This document shows, in pieces, positions 30,201-31,816 of a stretch of 31,816 bases of DNA; positions within the stretch are counted from its first letter, which is position 1, and every line of letters starts with the position of its first letter. Below the pieces are notes generated by a model. The model had not been told where the DNA came from. It searched no databases and worked only from the letters and a program-made list of their open reading frames with translations. Position numbers and translations under genes: made by a program. The DNA comes from Branchiostoma floridae (Eukaryota > Chordata > Leptocardii > Amphioxiformes > Branchiostomatidae): assembly GCF_000003815.2 (NCBI RefSeq), contig NC_049987.1:16440283-16472098 (forward strand), read 5' to 3'.

Positions 30201-30294
30201 TGATACATCCCCGGGTGATGGACCAAGAATTGGCCATAGGCAGATTCTCCTACGTAGAGTTTTATTATTCTGGTCAGGCCTTCCGCCATGGCAG
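199..30294 (+). CDS. PKHD1L1: Fibrocystin-L (PKHD1L1)-like giant surface protein, internal part, 30 exons
   Basis: Thirty exons join in one open frame of about 2,038 residues, with every GT-AG junction phase-consistent. Domains in order (numbered from the first residue in the window): end of a PA14 domain (1-84), a fibrocystin-specific region with two related repeats (170-287 and 441-542), four IPT/TIG domains (about 610-940), a cupredoxin-like module (942-1064), about seven IPT/TIG domains (1108-1733), a G8 domain (about 1738-1865) and the start of a parallel beta-helix. This order is that of PKHD1L1. Members are large, mostly extracellular, single-pass membrane proteins linked to cilia, stereocilia coats and immune cells. 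The signal peptide and upstream IPTs, and the second G8, rest of the helix and membrane anchor, lie outside. Phase-1 introns dominate in the IPT region. The alternative, a direct PKHD1 relative, is less likely but not excluded. Confidence 0.9.
784..943 (+). CDS. PKHD1L1-like exon 2: PA14 C-terminal strands
   Basis: Acceptor ctatttcag, donor gtatga. Residues 31-84, starting YYMELAFIEDTGDGYFGVAM. The YYxE motif plus a following GYFGVAM strand is typical of the end of PA14 in fibrocystins. Ends in phase 0. Confidence 0.9.
1185..1296 (+). CDS. PKHD1L1-like exon 3: linker after PA14
   Basis: Acceptor gtcctatag, donor gtaacc. Residues 85-122, with QTITFAGTFFQYKLGLGG. The phrase resembles the strand that opens fibrocystin linker repeats. 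Ends in phase 1. Confidence 0.85.
1757..1900 (+). CDS. PKHD1L1-like exon 4: fibrocystin-specific region
   Basis: Acceptor ggtcacag, donor gtaagt. Residues 122-170. It is a symmetrical 144-base exon, phase 1 at both ends. No named domain is seen; it has beta-rich sequence between PA14 and the first linker repeat. Confidence 0.85.
2213..2361 (+). CDS. PKHD1L1-like exon 5: first linker repeat, start
   Basis: Acceptor ctttcttcag, donor gtaagt. Residues 170-219, ending PIAFDASAND. The pattern F.L..DG..S.PI.FDASA.DV matches the repeat seen again in exons 10-11 (DIPYDVTASDFKNLL), a recurring unit of fibrocystins. Confidence 0.88.
2758..2961 (+). CDS. PKHD1L1-like exon 6: first linker repeat, end
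   Basis: Acceptor cgttttag, donor gtattc, 204 bases, phase 0 at both ends. Residues 220-287. Opens VKTALLSMFG, continuing the repeat of exon 5. Two cysteines (TRCPSE and FCGLG) could pair. The overlapping minus-strand open frame is antisense noise. Confidence 0.88.
3211..3341 (+). CDS. PKHD1L1-like exon 7: fibrocystin-specific region
   Basis: Acceptor tctctgcag, donor gtacgt. Residues 288-331. An open frame runs upstream of the acceptor but is intron: the tttctctgcag site is strong and the phase fits both neighbours. Confidence 0.85.
3724..3890 (+). CDS. PKHD1L1-like exon 8: fibrocystin-specific region
   Basis: Acceptor after a T-rich tract (tgtcggtag), donor gtgcgc. Residues 331-387, including WRYTCIDLYS and LYIDEVFIGRTYTV. 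The WxYTCIDL phrase followed by QLYIDEV looks like a discoidin/laminin-G-type strand pair in the fibrocystin linker; I do not assign a named fold. Confidence 0.85.
4459..4619 (+). CDS. PKHD1L1-like exon 9: fibrocystin-specific region
   Basis: Acceptor gttttatcag, donor gtgggg. Residues 387-440, with GIIIKDLEVVEV and YDITFEAVVSAYGFPLLGV. Starts in phase 1, ends in phase 0. The donor is weaker than its neighbours. Confidence 0.82.
5127..5277 (+). CDS. PKHD1L1-like exon 10: second linker repeat, start
   Basis: Acceptor ctacccgcag, donor gtgagt. Residues 441-491. PGVTIERISEASQPIGGTFA and the following TFKENEIT give the L.G.F.L.F.G..T strand pair that opens the fibrocystin linker repeat. Ends in phase 1. 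Confidence 0.88.
5604..5758 (+). CDS. PKHD1L1-like exon 11: second linker repeat, end
   Basis: Acceptor cgttttctag, donor gtccat. Residues 491-542. DIPYDVTASDFKNLL, then VSVRR, then GYKWIIDW and GGDQPLL form the full repeat signature of PKHD1/PKHD1L1 proteins. Confidence 0.9.
5897..5915 (+). repeat. AATAAA plus (CATT)n tail, possible LINE 3' end
   Basis: aataaatttcattcattcat: a polyadenylation-like signal followed by a tetranucleotide repeat, the usual form of CR1/L2-type 3' ends in invertebrate chordates. Upstream sequence is too short to classify. Confidence 0.4.
6224..6449 (+). CDS. PKHD1L1-like exon 12: end of linker and entry into the first IPT/TIG
   Basis: Acceptor ctgacgtacag, donor gtatgt. 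Residues 543-618. Carries the family phrase NHVPSSCAGDCSFEW, then TPSVTGVTPSEG, which is the PxVxxxxPxxG start of an IPT/TIG domain. The intron falls right after this glycine-rich turn, in phase 1, and is the 8.4 kb transposon-filled intron. Confidence 0.92.
6960..7170 (+). repeat. Upstream copy of a diverged duplication around the YqaJ gene start
   Basis: Shares ordered blocks with 7600-7800 (aatataagNacg, aacgga, gaaatcttttg, ctttgggca, gattacataac versus gatgttacataac). One copy lies before the start codon and the other in the first intron. Divergence is high. Confidence 0.6.
7209..7492 (+). pseudogene. YqaJ/SWIM gene exon 1: N-terminus and first half of SWIM finger
   Basis: Starts MAAATTKLSVLPADFGLSFF. 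Contains AKCFRSMRKGQAPHTI, typical of the strands before a SWIM finger, then CTCQAG. Donor gtacgt after gcagg, phase 2. This exon is open throughout. Confidence 0.85.
7600..7800 (+). repeat. Downstream copy of the diverged duplication
   Basis: Partner of 6960-7170, located in intron 1 of the SWIM/YqaJ gene. Shared blocks keep the same order and spacing to within a few tens of bases. Confidence 0.6.
7841..7853 (+). repeat. Run of 13 G
   Basis: An uninterrupted G tract in intron 1 of the YqaJ gene. Length in such tracts is often misread; it may also form a quadruplex. Confidence 0.95.
8167..8406 (+). pseudogene. YqaJ/SWIM gene exon 2: second half of SWIM finger and basic linker
   Basis: Acceptor aactttcag. 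It completes the finger with LSGTCAHALAVVYTLSHF, followed by PQQWHKPRGRKIQPESV and the basic stretch TIRKRKPV, both usual in this family. Donor gtactg, phase 2. Open throughout. Confidence 0.87.
8424..8588 (+). repeat. Two direct copies of a 50-base segment ending in AATAAAG
   Basis: Copies at 8424-8472 and 8538-8588 share gttgaaaa, caatacaaatac and taataaagttta. They sit just downstream of nuclease exon 2. Each carries an AATAAA, so they could act as polyadenylation signals or be a small local duplication. Confidence 0.8.
8796..8934 (+). pseudogene. YqaJ/SWIM gene exon 3
   Basis: Acceptor ttttttcacag, one codon before a second possible site (gtacag); only the first keeps the frame. Encodes VPGTALSYLL and TPLGKVQRGSSLFYQ. 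Donor gtaata, phase 0. Open throughout. Confidence 0.75.
9342..9745 (-). pseudogene. Transposase exon 5: coiled coil and start of the core, truncated
   Basis: Acceptor gtgtatttcag. A leucine-heptad coiled coil of about 50 residues (pattern LKRENDDLKREKEDL) is followed by YYTGFTYVTFMSLFSFLVP and LSLKDQLFL. The conserved reading then collapses into ATPEGRA and stop, with no DDE domain in the next 400 bases. The break point is near 9366. All of this exon lies inside intron 3 of the plus-strand nuclease gene. Confidence 0.85.
9786..9854 (-). pseudogene. Transposase exon 4, uncertain
   Basis: Acceptor tttctttacag, donor gtagta, 69 bases, phase 1 at both ends. Encodes PAQESHNNIREEKGRS. The frame is equally kept if exon 3 joins exon 5 directly, so this could be a cryptic or alternative exon. 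Confidence 0.45.
9927..10740 (+). pseudogene. YqaJ nuclease exon 4, with frameshifts
   Basis: Acceptor cattctgcag. Three reading frames are needed in turn. First comes ELFPTQDLPCYSHSMWEHHI to GPP (from about 9929), then the frame from about 10012 that reads DEFYV, NLTVEEAVSLEGATV and the nuclease start, then the frame from about 10420 that reads LEVKCPYSARNMTAKYASLN to the stop at 10738. Each switch fits a one-base insertion or loss. All core nuclease motifs are still visible. The length matches an intact exon to within one base. Confidence 0.85.
10823..10890 (-). pseudogene. Transposase exon 3: basic/proline linker
   Basis: Strong sites: acceptor tccatttcag and donor gtaagt. Encodes NKKPRLTPPIQESQLQGTPT. 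Phase 2 in, phase 1 out, agreeing with exons on both sides. It lies 82 bases beyond the stop of the plus-strand nuclease exon. Confidence 0.78.
11378..11490 (-). pseudogene. Transposase exon 2: end of THAP domain
   Basis: Acceptor tctcaaacag, donor gtaaga. Starts HFKDGRPTTRFPDPQPADG, where the histidine is the last THAP zinc ligand. Phase 0 in, phase 2 out. Confidence 0.82.
11876..12007 (-). pseudogene. Transposase THAP exon 1, 3' piece with premature stop
   Basis: Forty-four codons reading SFYPFPKPKTRMDACMRWIK and then GRPHSQLNVTKITKDTNV, followed by TGA, TCA, AAG and donor gtgagg. The TGA at 11884-11882 stands where the third THAP ligand (C of C-S-x-H-F) belongs. Confidence 0.85.
12008..12016. 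repeat. Target site duplication, left copy (9 bases)
   Basis: tccagatac, repeated exactly at 14290-14298. Removing the element and one copy rejoins the THAP exon in frame. Confidence 0.88.
12042..12502. repeat. Left array of about 13 short palindromes
   Basis: Units of about 22-26 bases of the form gcact(c/g)gg-NNN-c(c/t)agtgc, spaced about 30 bases apart. Some are perfect palindromes, such as ccgcactgggcgcccagtgc at the start of the array and cactggaattccagtg near 12170. A second copy of the terminal gtcacgggttccgcactggg lies near 12366, so the end itself has been partly duplicated. Confidence 0.88.
12768..13073 (+). repeat. Direct repeat of about 130 bases, offset 177
   Basis: Copies at 12768-12900 and 12945-13073 share long identical blocks such as agcatgtgcgttctgagttt and gacagttgcgccattgttat. 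Inside the hairpin-ended element. Confidence 0.88.
13151..13974 (+). repeat. Second internal direct repeat of about 190 bases, offset 220, split by the hAT MITE
   Basis: First copy 13151-13337 runs from ttctacag to cccggaactgtaa. The second runs from 13371 to 13495 and resumes after the MITE to 13974. Both share ccccttctttcgac. The MITE insertion in copy two post-dates the duplication. Confidence 0.8.
13496..13925. mobile_element. hAT-type MITE, 430 bases
   Basis: The terminal inverted repeat starts tagggctgggta, then (t/c)cggtac, matching at both ends with one mismatch over 19 bases. The 8-base duplication gtatcgac flanks it exactly (13488-13495 and 13926-13933). Ends starting TAGGG with 8-base duplications are typical of hAT elements. 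A perfect 24-base palindrome lies at 13843-13866. No coding capacity; the open frame at 13444-13668 is chance. Confidence 0.92.
13998..14259. repeat. Right array of about 8 short palindromes
   Basis: Same unit type as the left array (cagcactcggtttc / tagtgcgga), some decayed at one arm. The two arrays make long, patchy terminal inverted repeats. Confidence 0.85.
14290..14298. repeat. Target site duplication, right copy (9 bases)
   Basis: Exact match of 12008-12016. It falls inside the codons for the THAP exon on the minus strand. Confidence 0.88.
14290..14355 (-). pseudogene. Transposase THAP exon 1, 5' piece
   Basis: Twenty-two codons from ATG, starting MGKVCCFGTCNSDSRYPERV, with the first zinc pair of the THAP finger (C-x3/4-C). 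Reading breaks exactly at the 9-base target duplication and resumes in frame at 12007, which shows that one insertion split a previously continuous exon. Confidence 0.85.
14356..14510 (-). promoter_or_regulatory. Promoter-like region of the transposase gene
   Basis: On the minus strand, two CCAAT boxes lie upstream of the ATG at 14355 (ATTGG on the plus strand at 14438-14442 and 14473-14477). ATGGCGG motifs resembling YY1 sites also occur on the plus strand (14402 and about 14424). No TATA box is convincing. This is motif reading only. Confidence 0.4.
14816..15091 (+). CDS. PKHD1L1-like exon 13: IPT/TIG domain A and start of B
   Basis: Acceptor gttcgtttag, donor gtgagg, 276 bases, phase 1 at both ends. 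Residues 618-710. Opens with GSFFAGTEITISGIGF, the IPT motif, then VTIGGVACEI and the C-D strands; it closes with AEISSISPTAGSL, the start of the next IPT. Confidence 0.94.
15470..15855 (+). repeat. Tandem duplication, 200-base unit
   Basis: Units start at 15470 and 15670 and share ttctgcaccctttccgcaac and gacgcttaaaggcgtcgtta with very few changes. The second lacks about 15 bases. Within the left part of the CACTA-like element. Confidence 0.92.
16050..17240. other. Central part of the CACTA-like element, no recognised gene
   Basis: Less repetitive than the ends. Contains short open frames on both strands (61-95 codons) without recognisable motifs. It could be captured or decayed coding sequence. 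Confidence 0.5.
17768..17809 (+). repeat. Microsatellite (TTGA)n
   Basis: About ten ttga/gatt tetranucleotides with one interruption, inside one unit of the array. Confidence 0.95.
18212..18257. repeat. Near-perfect hairpin, 21-base arms
   Basis: Arms tacataaaagggtggaggtt(t) and its complement flank a four-base gctt loop, with one mismatch. Carried by a unit of the array. Confidence 0.93.
18509..18555. repeat. Near-perfect hairpin, second copy
   Basis: Same hairpin as at 18212-18257 with a longer G run; arms pair with a single-base bulge around the gctt loop. A third unit (about 18807) keeps only the left arm. Confidence 0.93.
19520..19644 (+). CDS. PKHD1L1-like exon 14: IPT/TIG domain B
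   Basis: Acceptor gatttgtag, donor gtaagt. Residues 710-751: GGTVLTISGHGFGEAYVPYV, then ITYTDITCTAPPS. This is the core of an IPT/TIG domain. Phase 1 in, phase 0 out. Confidence 0.93.
20129..20264 (+). CDS. PKHD1L1-like exon 15: end of IPT B, start of IPT C
   Basis: Acceptor gaactgcag, donor gtactt (weak). Residues 752-797. Last strand of domain B (GAVSVTVDQGD), then LTPTITGLSSYEGTVD, the start of domain C. Ends in phase 1. Confidence 0.87.
20325..20612 (+). repeat. Two direct copies of about 75 bases, offset 219
   Basis: Copies at 20325-20400 and 20544-20612 share atgcattttggataataggt, then aaaggcgaaggttcct, a T-rich run and aacagttaaca/aacagtttaca. In intron 15. No ends or duplications that mark a transposon. 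Confidence 0.9.
20777..20969 (+). CDS. PKHD1L1-like exon 16: IPT/TIG domain C
   Basis: Acceptor gttattgtag, donor gttagt. Residues 797-861: GGDVIVISGTNFG, VKIGDATAEILSYSDTEVTI, then SYPISLSVDGNFADVQ. Nearly a whole IPT domain. Ends in phase 2. Confidence 0.92.
21378..21619 (+). CDS. PKHD1L1-like exon 17: IPT/TIG domain D
   Basis: Acceptor tcctctttag, donor gtgaga. Residues 861-942: LKVTNVFPRSGSFLGGTTVI, then ITGEGF, VAFGDVSCDVTSATYTEIQC. A complete start-to-core IPT in one exon. Ends in phase 1. Confidence 0.92.
21959..22147 (+). CDS. PKHD1L1-like exon 18: cupredoxin-like module, first half
   Basis: Acceptor tactaacag, donor gtttgt. Residues 942-1005: GYAWNPALLNINEGDTVQVK, then GVGYLVQQ. 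The Y.W.P....I..GDTV...W pattern is the plastocyanin-like insert found between IPT domains in fibrocystin-L proteins. Phase 1 at both ends. Confidence 0.9.
22530..22706 (+). CDS. PKHD1L1-like exon 19: cupredoxin-like module, second half
   Basis: Acceptor tggtcctag, donor gtgaac. Residues 1005-1064: GSFEHTFTSEGQYFFSSGPV, then MKGVVNV. The F...F...G.Y.Y.SG pattern is the copper-site region of cupredoxins, but the usual Cys and Met ligands are missing, so copper binding is unlikely. Phase 1 at both ends. Confidence 0.9.
23365..24733 (+). CDS. PKHD1L1-like exon 20: 1.37 kb exon with five IPT/TIG starts
   Basis: Acceptor taccccag, donor gtaact. Residues 1064-1520. IPT starts: PEITSISPISGT (1108), PNIDSISPDVGSMVGG (1201), PTVTDVQPVEVSGAVTQLS (1307), ATIEDVTPSEGSINGG (1394) and EAISVIPAAGKTGDTVTIAG (1481). 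The first 44 residues finish the cupredoxin-like region (GCTSPPFTTPSGNDEFYFSF). A GPVNFACSSGDCSFTY segment closes the second IPT. A KRSADSDIKR stretch near 1268 is basic but not a clear furin site. It is by far the longest exon here, where comparable domains are otherwise cut by introns. Confidence 0.95.
25123..25280 (+). CDS. PKHD1L1-like exon 21: end of the fifth exon-20 IPT
   Basis: Acceptor ctatcttcag, donor gtacct. Residues 1520-1573: ITTFSSTQIECTVGPHSAGT, then FGIEVFVTGKGWA, and a Ser/Thr-rich end (TVTSTSSTE) that may carry O-glycans. Phase 2 in, phase 1 out. Confidence 0.9.
25308..25565 (+). repeat. Degenerate short repeats in intron 21
   Basis: Loose copies of (a)aatccaaacggtaNcac occur about nine times, mixed with aaaccc and caaatgg variants (for example near 25319, 25478, 25508, 25528 and 25545). 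They look like a decayed minisatellite. Confidence 0.55.
25630..25776 (+). CDS. PKHD1L1-like exon 22: IPT/TIG-like domain J
   Basis: Acceptor gtaccatacag, donor gtaaga. Residues 1573-1622: GSFGGGQVLTIDGTGFDSEL, then TVCDQTCEPTAPPQPGQLTC. It has the GG...TI.G.GF core but the usual PxIxxxxPxxG start is replaced by the Ser/Thr-rich end of exon 21. Phase 1 at both ends. Confidence 0.92.
25899..26133. mobile_element. MITE-like element, 235 bases
   Basis: Ends tggcgcggtcac and its exact complement gtgaccgcgcca, with further matching inward (ggtc-tg-gatcgtcgta). Lies in intron 22. I could not define a target duplication, so the family is open. Confidence 0.75.
26175..26352 (+). CDS. PKHD1L1-like exon 23: end of IPT J, start of IPT K
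   Basis: Acceptor ctgtgcag, donor gtatgt. Residues 1622-1681: LACDVEVSVGAESVQQNAAY, then LTPTITEVSPRRGGTAGGTT and VTITGTGFG. Phase 1 in, phase 2 out. Confidence 0.92.
26429..26530. other. Assembly gap of 102 N
   Basis: Unknown bases inside intron 23. Its length may be an estimate. Phases of the flanking exons agree without any missing exon. Confidence 0.99.
26786..26942 (+). CDS. PKHD1L1-like exon 24: end of IPT/TIG domain K
   Basis: Acceptor ttcttccaaaag, donor gtaaat. Residues 1681-1733: TADNSVTIAGSDCIIQSAST, then QIVCVTEAHQGSAKTKVRVA. Only this AG keeps the frame; the next one, four bases on, meets a stop. The polypyrimidine tract is poor and an assembly gap lies upstream, so the 5' edge is the least certain in the gene. 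Confidence 0.8.
27408..27564 (+). CDS. PKHD1L1-like exon 25: start of G8 domain
   Basis: Acceptor tttgatctag, donor gtgaac. Residues 1734-1786: YWYIDRWSSVFTWGGGPLPE, then DFVIVPAGQTLLLD and PVLKVLLIE. This is the signature opening of the G8 domain of PKHD1L1, CEMIP and TMEM2 relatives. Phase 0 in, phase 1 out. Confidence 0.95.
27703..27782 (+). CDS. PKHD1L1-like exon 26: G8 domain, middle
   Basis: Acceptor gtgaactcag, donor gtgagc. Residues 1786-1812: GGQLIFDEQDLELQAEYALI, then TNGGLLQ. The glycine pairs are among the eight conserved G8 glycines. Confidence 0.95.
28318..28447 (+). CDS. PKHD1L1-like exon 27: G8 domain, third part
   Basis: Acceptor ttgtctccag, donor gtatag. Residues 1813-1856: VGTEEEPFQHKAIITMHGHV, then RSPELPLYGAKTLAVREGTL. 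Very close to the vertebrate G8 wording. Phase 0 in, phase 1 out. Confidence 0.95.
28958..29109 (+). CDS. PKHD1L1-like exon 28: end of G8 domain
   Basis: Acceptor cgttcccag, donor gtatga. Residues 1856-1906: GKPTPVTWTFLAASVSPGDT, then VNWEVGDQIVLATTGHRHTQ. The W..GD.IV...T motif closes G8 and leads to the beta-helix. Confidence 0.95.
29508..29730 (+). CDS. PKHD1L1-like exon 29: G8 to beta-helix junction
   Basis: Acceptor ctgttgtag, donor gtaaga. Residues 1907-1981: TITEGLQYRHISAVTTYPD, then LETRCEVGLLTHNVVVRGS, the first strands of the right-handed beta-helix. Phase 0 in, phase 1 out. Confidence 0.95.
29998..30032 (+). other. Hammerhead-ribozyme-like core motif, possible Penelope-type relic
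   Basis: ctgaaga, one a, a gagtg/cactc stem with an 8-base loop, then gaaac. The order CUGANGA-stem-GAAAC is the hammerhead core, known in Penelope-like elements. One extra A sits at the stem base and no matching stem III or cleavage site was established, so it may be inactive or a coincidence. Confidence 0.4.
30123..30294 (+). CDS. PKHD1L1-like exon 30: beta-helix, last exon in window
   Basis: Acceptor gtttccacag, donor gtaaga. Residues 1981-2038: RFGEEIGNDQFGVQTMIHPR, then SYVEFYYSGQAFRHGR. The Y.E....GQAFR.GR motif precedes the HWH beta-helix rungs in the family, which must lie in the next exon outside the window. Ends in phase 2. Confidence 0.94.
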
Positions 30295-31816
30295 GTAAGA
30301 ACCACTTCAAGGTAAGCAATGTTAGAAACTGTTATATAAAAAGTTTGTTTTTAAGAATGTCCATGAACAGGTGCAATGTAAGCACTGGAGACGTAGGCTG
30401 AGATTGCCTGTAAGGCTATGTTGGCTATATGCATGGCATCCTCATTGAACCCCCAAAACTGATAATTGATTATATCAAGGAGGTTATATATTAATTGATA
30501 TACTTTTTAATTTGATTATATGGATGACAACCTCATTGAACCCCAATACTAATGCGTGTGTGCGAATAAAAGACCCCCCATGCCGTCGTCATGAAGTCTA
30601 AGCAGCCAAGAAGGTACAACAAATGACTAAACGCACTTAGCAAGGATATTGGGTATAACGAATGATAGATTTTTTTTCATCTTTGTTCTCTCGCATCTTC
30701 TTTAAACCCCGGGGAAATCTATAAATATAAGAGGTCCGCTCATTGGCCAAGCCGTTCCAATGTGGGAGATTTGAAATCACTGAAGGCAACCTTCAGTAGA
30801 GCTCCCGGAACATCGCAAATATCTCACGACTGACCGAACGCTTCAGGACAGTTTTTGTCAGGGAGGTGTCTGAAGTATTAGTCATCACATAACCACCGAT
30901 AATTTTCATTGTCATGAAGATAAAATTGAAAAAACACACGATATTTTGAATGTCTGCTCTATTTACCGGTAACATGTTAGCAGCCGGCCGGCTAATTAGC
31001 TACAGACGTCTCCGGCAGCGCTCACTGGCTGTCATGCTTGGCCGGTTGTCATGCTGTGATTTGGGCTAAAATAAACATCCCCTTGGCCAGATGACCAGGA
31101 GCATGCTTTCAATGCACTCCCTGGCTGTTGTAAGGAAATTTCTCTTCTGCCACAACAACTGACAAGGGCCTGACTGACAACGACCTACAAAAAAAGTTGT
31201 ATCGCCGCTTGCGACTTTGCTAGTCAGCCACTATTGTGTCAGCAGCACATGTACATATCGTACCGAGGCTAAATATCTCGGATTCTGGACAATAGATTCG
31301 TTTTAGTGTAAAGAAAAATTATAGGGAGAAAAGAGACTGTTTTCACACAGATGAAAATCCTACATGATACTACTTTATTACGTAATGCTCGAACTTGACA
31401 ATATGAGTTACTGCTTTAGAATAACATGAAAATGAAAACTGTTGTAAAAGACCTTACTATCTTCATTGTCATAATAATTTCATAGTATGCATAGTATGAT
31501 AAGTACTGGTATCTACTCGCCATTATAATGAAACATACCTGTAATTTTCTGTTCCTGAACATGACATCTGTATCTCTCGCAAGCAATTTTTCAGATCTTG
31601 TACACACAAAATTCACAAAACGCATGTTGTAACAAATGTTGTAAGCAGAAATATTTGTAGAAGTCCTTATTTGTAGAGTCCAGTTTCGTGCGTTTGTTCA
31701 ACTTCAATCATCGTTCATCATTACTGAAATCATTGTCCAGATTTTCAGTACCAGTAATGGCCCAAATATGGTATATTGGCGCGACTAGCACGATGAGGGC
31801 TCACCCTACTCCAATG
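30295..31816. other. Intron after exon 30, to the end of the window
   Basis: 1,522 bases after a good donor. The next expected coding words (HWH-type beta-helix rungs) are not found on the plus strand. No repeat with clear ends is seen. Confidence 0.65.

Overview
The window is eukaryotic genomic DNA, most likely from an invertebrate deuterostome. An amphioxus (Branchiostoma) is my best guess, from intron style, repeat types and the transposon family present; no marker gene proves it. A run of 102 N shows it comes from a draft assembly.

One very large plus-strand gene fills the window. I trace 30 exons (199-30294) with consistent splice phases, giving about 2,038 residues in one open frame. 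Both ends of the gene lie outside the window. The domain order identifies a fibrocystin-L / PKHD1L1-like giant cell-surface protein: the C-terminal part of a PA14 domain, a long fibrocystin-specific region, four IPT/TIG domains, a cupredoxin-like module, about seven more IPT/TIG domains, a G8 domain and the start of a right-handed beta-helix. The signal peptide, first IPT domains, second G8 and membrane anchor would lie outside.

Most introns are under 700 bases. Introns 12 (6450-14815) and 13 (15092-19519) are far larger because they hold mobile DNA. Intron 12 contains a dead transposon with two genes: a plus-strand SWIM zinc finger plus YqaJ-type nuclease (7209-10740), and a minus-strand THAP plus coiled-coil transposase (14355 down to 9342). 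Their exons interdigitate on opposite strands. I assign it to the ISL2EU group from the transposase N-terminal half and from the YqaJ partner as I recall it. The nuclease exon carries several frameshifts. The transposase has a stop at a THAP zinc cysteine and lacks its catalytic part.

The first THAP exon is split by a 2.27 kb element with 9-base target duplications whose ends are arrays of short hairpins. That element contains a 430-base hAT MITE with a perfect 8-base duplication. Intron 13 is nearly filled by a 3.8 kb CACTA-like non-autonomous element with a 200-base tandem duplication and an array of 250-300 base units, some carrying near-perfect hairpins. The insertion order is therefore readable: gene intron, then ISL2EU-like element, then hairpin-ended element, then hAT MITE.

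The host-gene exons look intact throughout, so the mobile DNA is being tolerated inside introns of a working gene.
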